64,000 nucleotides of DNA from an uncultured Collinsella sp. (GTDB lineage Bacteria > Actinomycetota > Coriobacteriia > Coriobacteriales > Coriobacteriaceae): assembly GCA_900541045.1 (NCBI GenBank), contig UQID01000002.1:92833-156832 (forward strand). Direction: 5' to 3'. Each line of letters begins with the position of its first letter. Position 1 is the first letter of the stretch. Of the stretch, positions 1 through 6,942 are shown piece after piece. Both the position numbers and the translations under genes were made by a program. The notes under the pieces are model-generated. The model had not been told where the DNA came from. It saw nothing but the letters and a program-made list of their open reading frames with translations, and searched no databases.

Positions 1-1
1 C

Positions 2-658
2 GCCGTCTCGGGCGTGACCGAGGCGGCCGCGCGCGACGCCGCCACGTTTGGCGTGTGCCTGGGCGCTATCCAGGCCGGTGCCAACATCGTGCGCGTGCAC
101 GACGTTACCGGCTTTGCGCAGTTCCTGAACGGTTACTGGGCTGTCGCCAAGCCGCAACCGCGCCGTGCGTTTGTGGCCGTGGGCTCCAACCTGGGGCATC
201 GTTGCGACAACATCCGCGCCGCACGCGACATGATCGCCGAGATTCCGCTCACCTGCGTGTCCAACTGCTCGCGCATCTACGAGAGCGAGCCGGCCTACGA
301 GACGCGCCAAGATGCGTTTGCCAACGCCGTCATCGAGATCAAGACCGAGCTGGCGCCGCTGGTGCTGCTCGACGAGCTTATGAAGATCGAGGCTGAGCTG
401 GGGCGCGACCGCTCCAAGAAGGCCAAGGTCAACGGTCCGCGCACCATCGACCTGGACCTGCTGTGGATGGACGGCGAGATCCATGGCGGCAAAAAGCTGC
501 GCCTGCCGCATCCGCTCATTGGCGAGCGCGACTTTGTACTGGTGCCGCTCGAGGATCTGATGCACGACCCGGCGCGGTTCTTCCGCTACAACGGCGTCGA
601 GGTCAAGGAGCCCGAGGACCGCGTAGGCCATATCGTGGGCGAATTGGGGCGTATGTAG
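2..658 (+). CDS. folK: FolP-FolK fusion, C-terminal part (partial at window start)
   Basis: The reading frame is open from base 2, so the gene begins outside the window. The first ~35 residues match the end of dihydropteroate synthase (FolP): an A-T-F-G-V-C-L-G helix and then I-V-R-V-H-D-V, the last strand of the TIM barrel. A complete HPPK (FolK) domain follows: G-S-N-L-G-H-R near its start, R-T-I-D-L-D-L-L (Mg/ATP-binding aspartates) and L-P-H-P-L-I-G-E-R-D-F-V-L-V-P-L. FolK transfers pyrophosphate from ATP to 6-hydroxymethyl-dihydropterin, and FolP condenses the product with pABA, so the fusion joins consecutive folate steps. An internal GTG at 14 is not a plausible start because homology runs through it. 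The stop at 656-658 is followed at once by the next ATG, so the two genes are probably co-transcribed. The FolP identity rests on a short tail only. Confidence 0.88.
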   Translation, partial: AVSGVTEAAARDAATFGVCLGAIQAGANIVRVHDVTGFAQFLNGYWAVAKPQPRRAFVAVGSNLGHRCDNIRAARDMIAEIPLTCVSNCSRIYESEPAYETRQDAFANAVIEIKTELAPLVLLDELMKIEAELGRDRSKKAKVNGPRTIDLDLLWMDGEIHGGKKLRLPHPLIGERDFVLVPLEDLMHDPARFFRYNGVEVKEPEDRVGHIVGELGRM

Positions 659-1360
659 ATGATTGAGATGAATGCTGTGGCCGTTGGCACCGAGTTTGAC
701 GCCGCGCGCGACGCGGGCCGCGAGGGTGCGTCCGCGGGCTGGTGCGCTTGGAGCGCGGGCGAGACGTCGTTGACGTTTTCGCTGGTCGTGCGCCCGGACG
801 TGAACATGCATGCCTTCCACGGCCTGCCGTTTGTGGCGGCGATGGGCATGATGGACGCGCTCGTGGGCACAGCGTCGACGCCGGGCCTGGACCTTGCCGG
901 CAAGGTGGGCATTGAGTGGCCGAGCAATATCGTGTGCGGCGCGCCCGCGTTCGAGACGTCGTTCGGGCGCGTCGCCGTCAACGGCGGCGCCGGTGCTGCG
1001 GGCATGTTCGGTGCCGTGACGGTGGATATTGAACGTTCGGCGCTGAGCGAGCTCGGTGTGGATGCGGCCGACGAAGCGCTGGTCGAGGAGTTGGCTGCCG
1101 CCGTGCTGACCCGTGTGGACGCCTGGGCGGCTGTTGCCAACACGCCGCAGGGCGCTGCCGGTCCGCTGGCCCCCGTGTTGGGCGAGTACTTCGACATGGT
1201 GCCGCTGCTGGGTCGCCAAGTTGCGGCGGTGTCGCCCAACGGCTTGCCGCTTGCGGTTGGTGTATTTGCGGGCCTGGACATCTGGGGTCGTGCGACCATC
1301 AAGACCGATGCCGGCGAGCAGGAGTTTCCGCCCGAGGCCGTACGCATTCGCGGGCTGTAG
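659..1360 (+). CDS. Biotin protein ligase-like protein, probably degenerate
   Basis: This 233-residue protein keeps the BirA fold outline. F-S-L-V-V-R-P matches the strand after the biotin loop, I-E-W-P-S-N (residues 85-90) aligns with the KWPND motif, and the last ~55 residues look like the BirA C-terminal SH3-like domain (L-G-R-Q-V then V-G-V-F-A-G-L-D). Key catalytic features are altered. The biotin-binding Lys of KWPND is Glu86, and the GRGRRG adenylate loop is reduced to G-R-E-G-A-S (residues 20-25). The usual N-terminal STN helix is missing. The gene directly abuts folK and faces coaX; birA and coaX are common neighbours in bacteria. An ATG at 668 is an alternative start. I see the BirA outline, but biotinylation activity is doubtful, so a regulatory or non-catalytic role is possible. 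No function is assigned. Confidence 0.6.
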   Translation: MIEMNAVAVGTEFDAARDAGREGASAGWCAWSAGETSLTFSLVVRPDVNMHAFHGLPFVAAMGMMDALVGTASTPGLDLAGKVGIEWPSNIVCGAPAFETSFGRVAVNGGAGAAGMFGAVTVDIERSALSELGVDAADEALVEELAAAVLTRVDAWAAVANTPQGAAGPLAPVLGEYFDMVPLLGRQVAAVSPNGLPLAVGVFAGLDIWGRATIKTDAGEQEFPPEAVRIRGL

Positions 1361-1397
1361 CGCGGGGCGCCAGCGCTCAAAGATAACGATGACAACG

Positions 1398-1431
1398 AAG
1401 CCCTCTTCGGCCTGCACCGGGGAGGGCTTTT
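1398..1431 (+). terminator. Intrinsic terminator after the biotin-ligase-like gene
   Basis: An 8-bp stem (AAGCCCTC at 1398-1405 with GAGGGCTT at 1422-1429) is followed by a short T run. It lies 37 bases after the stop codon. Confidence 0.75.
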
Positions 1432-1460
1432 GCGTGACCCGAGAGAATAGCCGCGTCGAT

Positions 1461-1503
1461 CCTATTCCTCAAAACTGAAAATTTTTCAGTTTTGAGGAAT
1501 AGG
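1461..1503. repeat. 43-bp palindrome with perfect 21-bp arms
   Basis: The arms 1461-1481 and 1483-1503 are exact reverse complements around one central base. It sits between convergent genes (the biotin-ligase-like gene and coaX). The centre is A/T-rich, with A and T runs on both strands, so it may work as a bidirectional terminator for coaX. Its length and perfection also fit a mobile or operator-type palindrome. Confidence 0.8.
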
Positions 1504-1560
1504 CTTGGCGAACGTTTGCGGGGGCTGGGGCATTGGACGTGCTCGACTTATGCCCCTGTC

Positions 1561-2334
1561 TTACCCCAGCTCCTGCATGCGGCGGTAGATTTCGCAGATG
1601 CCCTTGATGGTGAGCTGCCCGTCGACCACGTCGAAGGCATCGGTCGAATCGGCAACGATGCCGGCGAGACCGCCCGTGGCGATAACGGTGGCATCCTCGC
1701 GGCCCAGCTCGCGCTTCATGCGCGCGACCAGGCCCTCGGCCATGGCGGCGGCGCCCGTTACGGCGCCGACCTTGATGCACTCCTCGGTATCGCGGCCGAT
1801 GGCGTGCTCGGGCGCCTCGAGCGGAACGCTGGCGAGCTTGGCGGCTCGGGCGGCGAGCGCGTCCATGGAGATGCGGATGCCCGGCGCAATCGCTCCACCA
1901 ATGTAATAACCGTCCTCGTCGATGACGTCGATATTGGTCGCGGTGCCAAAGTCCACCACGATTGCCGGCGCGCCGTAGAAAGTTTCGGCCGCAACGGCGT
2001 TGGCGACGCGATCGGCGCCTACGGCTTGGGGACGCGCCGCGCGCAGCTTGGTCACCGCGGCCGTCTGCGGCCCAATGACGATGGCGTCCGCGGCAATGCG
2101 GTCGGCCACGGCGTGCCATTCGCGCGAGAGCTGCGGCACCACGCCCGCAAAGGCGATCGCGTCGACCGCGTCGAGCGAAAGGCCGTACATCTTAAAGAAA
2201 CCCATCAGGCGCACATGGATCTCGTCGGCGGTATAGGAGCGGTCGGTGGGCATGCGCCACGACTGCACCAGCTCGTCTCCGTCAAACAGGCCCATGGCCG
2301 TCTGCGTGTTTCCCATATCGATAGCGAGCAGCAT
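1561..2334 (-). CDS. coaX: Type III pantothenate kinase
   Basis: This 257-residue protein (usual length for CoaX) phosphorylates pantothenate with ATP, the first step of CoA synthesis, in the cytoplasm. Family motifs are all visible: D-M-G-N-T-Q-T-A-M-G-L-F at the N-terminus (phosphate loop), G-A-D-R in the middle, V-V-D-F-G-T-A-T (catalytic Asp region) and G-G-A-I-A-P-G-I. The frame is open much further upstream, but the ATG at 2334 begins exactly at the family start (M-L-L-A-I-D) and has a Shine-Dalgarno GGGAG a few bases before it. A TACAAT -10-like box lies at 2376-2371 on the minus strand. The gene is convergent with the biotin-ligase-like gene and divergent from the PP2C-like gene. Confidence 0.95.
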   Translation of the reverse strand: MLLAIDMGNTQTAMGLFDGDELVQSWRMPTDRSYTADEIHVRLMGFFKMYGLSLDAVDAIAFAGVVPQLSREWHAVADRIAADAIVIGPQTAAVTKLRAARPQAVGADRVANAVAAETFYGAPAIVVDFGTATNIDVIDEDGYYIGGAIAPGIRISMDALAARAAKLASVPLEAPEHAIGRDTEECIKVGAVTGAAAMAEGLVARMKRELGREDATVIATGGLAGIVADSTDAFDVVDGQLTIKGICEIYRRMQELG

Positions 2335-2416
2335 GTCTACTCCCAGTGTTGGCATAAAAGGACGCGCACCATTGTATACGCGCCGTCGGCGCTGCTGTAC
2401 CGCGATTCGTTTGCGT

Positions 2417-2465
2417 GGGCGTTTCGGCCCCGTGTTCAGCTGAACCGCGTGCGACCGAAACGCCC
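2417..2465. repeat. Nested palindrome in the coaX / PP2C divergent region
   Basis: Arms GGGCGTTTCGG (2417-2427) and CCGAAACGCCC (2455-2465) enclose a second palindrome, GTTCAGCTGAAC (2434-2445). It lies in the 254-bp gap between two divergent genes and could be an operator. Apart from the coaX -10-like box and the downstream gene's Shine-Dalgarno, nothing else was recognised in this gap. Confidence 0.55.
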
Positions 2466-2588
2466 GTTTTGCTGCCAGACTGTCGGCGACAAAGCGGGCG
2501 GTCCAAGCCCGCGGAAGCAGCCCTGGACGCGGTGCCGGACGGACCAGAGCCCGCCGCGCCCAGCCGGTGTGGACGATAAGGAGCAGAG

Positions 2589-3776
2589 ATGTTGATTCAC
2601 TACGAGGCGAGCGTAGCAGGTGCCAGGCATGAGTTGCAGGGGTGCGGAAATCGGGAGCATTGCTGCGTGCAGGTGGTCGAGCCGCCCCGCGCGTTCGGCG
2701 CGGCGGGGGATGGTGGTCCGGACGGCGGAGGCTCGGTGATCGACGCGGCGCCTCGCCAGGCGATCGTCGCCGCCGTCGCGGGCGGTATGCCATCCATGAT
2801 TTTGAGCGACGAAGGTGCCCACCTTGCCAGCGAAGCTGCCGTCGATGCGGCGACCGAAGCGTATCGTCGGGGCGAGCTCGTGCCGGGTGATGCCTCTGCC
2901 CTTAAGGGCGTGTTTGAGCGTGCGCTTCGTGCGGTCGCAGACGTGGCCGTCGATCAGCCCGCTGCCGATATCACTTCGTTTGCCTGCACGCTATGCCTGG
3001 TAGTATGGGATGGCGTGCGCGTTTGGTATGGCAATGCCGGTGATTCCGGTGCGATTGCCGTGGACTTCTTGGGTGATCCGTTTGCCCTGACGCATATGCA
3101 TTGCGGGCCGCTGTCGAGCCGGCCGTTCCCGCTGCACGATTCCTATCACTGGGAGTTTGGCTATCGCACGAGCGCCGAAAGCGTGCTTGTAGCCACAGGT
3201 GGCATGCTTGGGCAGTTTGCCGAGTGGGCGCCCGGCTCTTACGGTGCGCCGAAGGCGTATGACCGCGAGCTCATTGGCCTGCTCACGAATCGGAATATCG
3301 ATGTGGACGATTTGCCGTTGATGAATGTCGCTGCAGCTAAATATCTGAACGAGTTTCCCGCGACCCGCGTGGACGGCGATAAGACGGTGGTGGCGATGAT
3401 CAACAGCGAGAAGCCTTCGGTGACAGATTTTATTTGCGCCACGGCGAAAGACGTGACGGCTGAGCGTCTTGCTGCGGCGGGCGCATCCTTTGCGGACGAG
3501 GATGACGATCGAAAGGTCTTGCTGCCGTGGAACGACGAGCTGCGCATGCGCGCCGGCGATGTGGCGAATGACGTGGGCGGCGACTTCACTGTAGAGCTTG
3601 AGTATCAGCTCATGTGCGGCGTGTCGCTCGACCGCGCGTTTGAGCTGGCGGCTGCTGCTGCCCGCGAGCGCGCCGAGAGGTATCGCGTGTTTGAGGACTG
3701 CGTAGCCGATGGGCCCGAAGGCTGCAACGCTGCCGTTTTGGCCGACGACGAGGTGTCGTTTGACGAGATGGCCTAG
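2589..3776 (+). CDS. PP2C-like (PPM family) serine/threonine phosphatase, divergent
   Basis: This 395-residue protein resembles PP2C_2-type phosphatases. G-A-R-H-E-L-Q-G-C-G-N-R-E-H occupies the place of the N-terminal H..G..CQD motif, L-S-D-E-G-A-H-L-A-S the place of DGxGGxxxS, G-N-A-G-D-S-G (residues ~148-154) the NVGDSR strand, and D-G-D-K-T-V-V-A-M (~residue 262) the D-D-x-T strand. Several metal-binding aspartates are replaced at the first two motifs, so full activity is uncertain. PP2C enzymes remove phosphate from Ser/Thr using two metal ions; no kinase partner is nearby. The ATG at 2589 is preceded by AAGGAG at 2578-2583. No membrane segment is seen. The C-terminal ~90 residues are acidic/alanine-rich helix and show no family I recognise. 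Confidence 0.65.
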   Translation: MLIHYEASVAGARHELQGCGNREHCCVQVVEPPRAFGAAGDGGPDGGGSVIDAAPRQAIVAAVAGGMPSMILSDEGAHLASEAAVDAATEAYRRGELVPGDASALKGVFERALRAVADVAVDQPAADITSFACTLCLVVWDGVRVWYGNAGDSGAIAVDFLGDPFALTHMHCGPLSSRPFPLHDSYHWEFGYRTSAESVLVATGGMLGQFAEWAPGSYGAPKAYDRELIGLLTNRNIDVDDLPLMNVAAAKYLNEFPATRVDGDKTVVAMINSEKPSVTDFICATAKDVTAERLAAAGASFADEDDDRKVLLPWNDELRMRAGDVANDVGGDFTVELEYQLMCGVSLDRAFELAAAAARERAERYRVFEDCVADGPEGCNAAVLADDEVSFDEMA

Positions 3777-3851
3777 GAACGTTGTGGGCCCTGGACTCTT
3801 CGCGCCGGGGGTGTTCAAGATATGAAGGAATTATGCTCTACGAGATTTTCC

Positions 3852-3880
3852 TTGCCGTTTACCGAACTCCCGCGTAATAT
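3852..3880 (+). promoter_or_regulatory. Sigma-70-type promoter for the initiator tRNA
   Basis: TTGCCG (3852-3857) and TAATAT (3875-3880) are separated by exactly 17 bases, 31 bases upstream of the tRNA. This is the clearest -35/-10 pair in the region. Confidence 0.75.
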
Positions 3881-3911
3881 TCTTTCTTGCGCACATGAGG
3901 CGCCCAGACAT

Positions 3912-3988
3912 TGCGGGGTGGAGCAGTCTGGTAGCTCGCCGGGCTCATAACCCGGAGGTCGTAGGTTCAAATCCTGCCCCCGCGACCA
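3912..3988 (+). tRNA. Initiator tRNA-Met (CAT)
   Basis: A 77-nt cloverleaf can be drawn. The acceptor is TGCGGGG with CCCCGCG, discriminator A and encoded CCA (3986-3988). The D-arm is GAGCAG..GGTAGCTC and the T-arm GTAGG-TTCAAAT-CCTGC. The anticodon arm has three consecutive G-C pairs around CTCATAA, the hallmark of initiator tRNA. Position 1-72 is U-G, not a Watson-Crick pair, consistent with the weak 1-72 pair needed for formylation. It has its own promoter and terminator, so it is a single-gene unit. Confidence 0.95.
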
Positions 3989-3997
3989 AGAACTTGC

Positions 3998-4027
3998 AGC
4001 TCGTCGGCCTAGCCGGCGAGCTTTTTT
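3998..4027 (+). terminator. Terminator of the tRNA-Met gene
   Basis: An 11-bp stem (AGCTCGTCGGC 3998-4008 with GCCGGCGAGCT 4012-4022, one G-T pair) is followed by six T. It starts 9 bases after the tRNA 3' end. Confidence 0.88.
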
Positions 4028-4076
4028 GTTATCCCGGAATCGTATTTTCGGTTCAATTCTCAGCCTCTCAAACAAA

Positions 4077-4535
4077 ATCTCGATCTGTAACATCTGGACC
4101 CGATTTGGGCGGCTAGGTGTTACAGATCGAGATGTTTCGGCAGGACGATCCTTGTTTGTCTAAATCTGTAACACGAGGGACGGATTTTGCCGAGTTGTTG
4201 TTACAGATTGAGATTTTCTAGCAGGCGGGTTTGGTTTGTCTTGATCTGTAACACCTGGGGTCGTTTTTGGCCGATGGATGTTACAGATCGAGACATTTTG
4301 TTGGGACGGTTCCCGTTGTCCCGATCTGTAACGGGTAGGGGCCAAAAGTGGGCCTAGATGTTACAGATTGAGATGTTTGGTCGGACCGAATTTGTTCGTC
4401 TCGATTTGTAACATCTAGGGTCGTTTTTGGTCTGTAAGTGTTACAGATCGAGATTTTCCGACGGACCGCTCCCGTTTGTCTTGATCTGTAACAGTAAGAC
4501 CCGGTTTTTGCCGAGTAACTGTTACAGATTGAGAC
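4077..4535. repeat. Array of six hairpin units with 80-bp period
   Basis: Each unit is an inverted repeat of GATCTGTAACA and TGTTACAGATC (with small variants) around a ~25-base G/C-rich interior that usually contains a T4-T5 run. The word CTGTAAC (or TTGTAAC) starts at 4085, 4166, 4246, 4326, 4406 and 4486, a period of 81, 80, 80, 80, 80. Units span about 4077-4133, 4158-4214, 4238-4294, 4318-4374, 4398-4454 and 4478-4535, with ~23-base spacers that differ from each other. The region has no convincing gene. It lies between the tRNA terminator and the oxidoreductase gene. Two more units with the same 80-bp step are at 57803-57939. It is not a CRISPR: the palindrome units vary, the spacers are partly alike, and no cas gene is present. 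Confidence 0.9.
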
Positions 4536-4676
4536 AAACCGACGGGCCGTCCCGCCCCATCCACCTGCCGCCACCTGATATTCGCCGATTTTCGTTGCGC
4601 TGTTGTATTCCCATGCCATATCCTCTAGACAACTACGCGGCACCATCGCCGCCGCGCCTACAAGAGAGGAATGTCC

Positions 4677-6707
4677 ATGACCGCACCTGCATCCAAACTG
4701 CTCCAGCCCATTACGGTTGGTCCCCTTGAGCTCAAGAACCGCATTATGTTCCCGCCGCTGACCACCGGCTACGAGGAGCGCGACGGCTCCATTGGCGAGC
4801 GCAGCCTGGCTTTTTACGAGCGCCTGGCCCGTGGCGGCGTGAGCTACATCGTCATCGGCGACGTCGCCCCCGTTATGACCGCGAGCCCCACGCCCAAGCT
4901 GGCGACTGACGCCCAGATCCCCACGTTTAAGGCGCTGGCCGACGCCGTCCACAAGCACGGTGCCAAGGTCGCGCTGCAGCTGTTCCACCCCGAGTACGAC
5001 GTGCCCGGCGTCGGCCGCATGGTCATGGGATCCATGGCCGCCGCCAAGGCCGCGCAGGAAGCCAAGGCCGCCGGCGACGAGGAGACCTTTGCCGCCAAGA
5101 TGGCCGAGTCCAACGAGATCCGCAAGCAGGCATACGCCAAGCTGCACCACGACATGCAGCACTTTGTGAACGAGGCGAGCGTAGAGCAGCTCACCCAGAT
5201 CAAGGAGGCCATCGCCGCCTCGGCCGCCCGCGCGCAGCAGGCCGGAATCGACGCCATCGAGGTCCACGGCGACCGCCTGGTGGGTTCGCTGTGCTCGGCC
5301 ATCCTCAACAAGCGCACCGACGAGTACGGTGGCTCGTTCGAGAACCGCGTTCGCTATGCGCTGGAGGTCGTCGCTGCCATTAAGGAGGCCGCGCCGGAGC
5401 TGATGGTGGAGTACAAGCTCCCCGTGATCATGGAGAACCCCGACGGCACGCCGCGCGGCAAGGGCGGCCTGCAGCCCGACGAGGCCTGCGAATTTGCCAA
5501 GATGCTCGAGGGTGCGGGCATCGACATGATCCAGGTCGCGCAGGCCAACCACACCGGCAACATGGGCGACACCATTCCGCCCATGGGCGCCATGCCCTAC
5601 AACTGGACGCTGCCCGTGGCCGAGCGCGTCAAGGCCCTGGTCTCCGTGCCGGTGGCAACCGTCGGTCGTGTTGTCTCGGTCGAGGCCGGCGAGAAGATTC
5701 TGGAAGACGGCGCGGCCGACATCATCGCCTATGGCCGCTCGCTCATGTGCGACCCCGACATTGCGCTGAAGGCCGCCACGGGCGAGCCCATTCGCGAGTG
5801 CCTCAACTGCAATAAGGGCTGTGTCGACGCGATTCAAAACCGCAAGTACATCTCGTGCGTGCTCAACGCCGAGAACGGCGACGAGGCGACCATCGCCATT
5901 AAGCCTGGCGAGGGCGACAAGAAGATCGCCGTGGTGGGCGGTGGCATCGCCGGTCTGGAGGCCGCGCGCGTGGCGGCCAAGCGCGGCTACGACGTGACCG
6001 TCTACGAGGCGAGCGATCATCTGGGCGGCCAGATTGTGCTGGCGGCCGCGCCTCCGCGCAAGGACGAGATCATGCGCTCGGTCGAGTACTACGAGAAGAT
6101 TCTGCCCGGCCTGGGCGTGAAGGTTGAGCTCAACCATGCCGCTACCGCTGAGGACCTCAACGCCGCCGACGCCGCGATTGTGGCCGTGGGCGCGCACGAC
6201 GTGGTCATCCCCGTTCCGGGTGCCGATTCGGAGAAGGTTGTCTCGAGCTGGGACGTGCTGGCCGGCAAGGTGGAGCTCAGTGGCCGCGTCGCCGTCATTG
6301 GCGGCGGCCTGGTGGGCACCGAGACTGCCGAGTACCTGCTGCAGCACGGCTGCGAGGTGGCGATCGTGGAGATGCTCGATAAGATCGCCGCGGGCGAGTC
6401 CGAGACCATTCTGCCGCTGATTATGAGCGACTTTGCCGAGCATAACGTGGAGCAGCATGTTAAGACCCGCCTGACCGCCATTACCGACGAGGGCGTGGAG
6501 GCCGTTCGCACCACCGAGGACGGCGCCGAGGAGCCGGTGAAGATCGCCTGCGATTACGTGGTGATGGCCGTGGGCTCCAAGGCCAACGCGTTTGACCTGG
6601 ACGGCGTGACGGTGCCCGTGACCTGCGTGGGCGACTGCTCGGGCGAGCGCACCGCCGACATCGCGAGCGCCATTCGCACGGCGTATCACGCGGCCAACGA
6701 GCTGTAG
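4677..6707 (+). CDS. NADH:flavin oxidoreductase / 2,4-dienoyl-CoA reductase family enzyme
   Basis: This 676-residue three-part flavoenzyme has an Old-Yellow-Enzyme TIM barrel (about 1-370) binding FMN, a [4Fe-4S] cluster motif C375-x2-C378-x3-C382-x11-C394, then a FAD/NAD(P)-binding module with V-V-G-G-G-I-A-G-L-E (~417) and a second Rossmann motif V-I-G-G-G-L-V-G-T-E (~538). Electrons go from NAD(P)H through FAD and the cluster to FMN and then to an activated C=C bond. The signature R-T-D-E-Y-G-G-S-F-E-N-R is intact. The segment where FadH has its catalytic Tyr (G-S-E-G-Y-L) reads G-D-R-L-V-G-S-L here, so the substrate is probably not a standard dienoyl-CoA. GAGAGGA at 4664-4670 is 6 bases before the ATG at 4677 but directly abuts the in-frame ATG at 4671, so 4677 is preferred. 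Cytoplasmic; substrate unknown. Confidence 0.85.
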   Translation: MTAPASKLLQPITVGPLELKNRIMFPPLTTGYEERDGSIGERSLAFYERLARGGVSYIVIGDVAPVMTASPTPKLATDAQIPTFKALADAVHKHGAKVALQLFHPEYDVPGVGRMVMGSMAAAKAAQEAKAAGDEETFAAKMAESNEIRKQAYAKLHHDMQHFVNEASVEQLTQIKEAIAASAARAQQAGIDAIEVHGDRLVGSLCSAILNKRTDEYGGSFENRVRYALEVVAAIKEAAPELMVEYKLPVIMENPDGTPRGKGGLQPDEACEFAKMLEGAGIDMIQVAQANHTGNMGDTIPPMGAMPYNWTLPVAERVKALVSVPVATVGRVVSVEAGEKILEDGAADIIAYGRSLMCDPDIALKAATGEPIRECLNCNKGCVDAIQNRKYISCVLNAENGDEATIAIKPGEGDKKIAVVGGGIAGLEAARVAAKRGYDVTVYEASDHLGGQIVLAAAPPRKDEIMRSVEYYEKILPGLGVKVELNHAATAEDLNAADAAIVAVGAHDVVIPVPGADSEKVVSSWDVLAGKVELSGRVAVIGGGLVGTETAEYLLQHGCEVAIVEMLDKIAAGESETILPLIMSDFAEHNVEQHVKTRLTAITDEGVEAVRTTEDGAEEPVKIACDYVVMAVGSKANAFDLDGVTVPVTCVGDCSGERTADIASAIRTAYHAANEL

Positions 6708-6733
6708 CCGAGAAAGCCATCGCGTATTGAGTG

Positions 6734-6769
6734 GACGGGGAGTGCCGTATCGGTGCTCCCCGTCTTTTT
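6734..6769 (+). terminator. Terminator after the flavoenzyme gene
   Basis: GACGGGGAG (6734-6742) pairs with CTCCCCGTC (6756-6764), followed by five T. Confidence 0.9.
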
Positions 6770-6802
6770 GCCAATAAGAGATGCCCCTGACCAGCGGGTT
6801 CA

Positions 6803-6883
6803 GAAAATCCGAATCTCATGCACCAGAAAATCCGAATTATATGAACACGAAAATCCGAATCTCAACCACCCGAAAATCCGAAT
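6803..6883. repeat. Four iteron-like direct repeats, exact 23-bp spacing
   Basis: The 12-mer GAAAATCCGAAT occurs without change at 6803, 6826, 6849 and 6872, a period of exactly 23 bp, so all copies lie on nearly the same face of the helix (about two turns). The fourth copy ends two bases before a TG extended -10 element. This layout suits a cooperative DNA-binding regulator of the ATPase gene that follows. Confidence 0.92.
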
Positions 6884-6884
6884 T

Positions 6885-6893
6885 TGCTACAGT
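6885..6893 (+). promoter_or_regulatory. Extended -10 promoter of the DUF4143 ATPase gene
   Basis: TGC-TACAGT at 6885-6893 fits an extended -10. Its -35 region would lie between and within repeats 3 and 4, so a bound repeat-specific protein would block it. Confidence 0.55.
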
Positions 6894-6942
6894 GGAATAG
6901 AAGAATCAGAAATCAGGAACTGGAAATCTGCGGGGGTGGCTC

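Noticed and set aside
4077..4535. Array of regularly spaced repeats as a CRISPR
   Set aside because: The repeating part is itself a long hairpin that varies between units, the spacers resemble one another, and no cas gene is nearby.
4281..6689. 802-residue minus-strand reading frame
   Set aside because: It is a mirror of the flavoenzyme gene caused by GC-rich codons; composition is His/Arg/Leu-rich nonsense with no domain and no ribosome-binding site.
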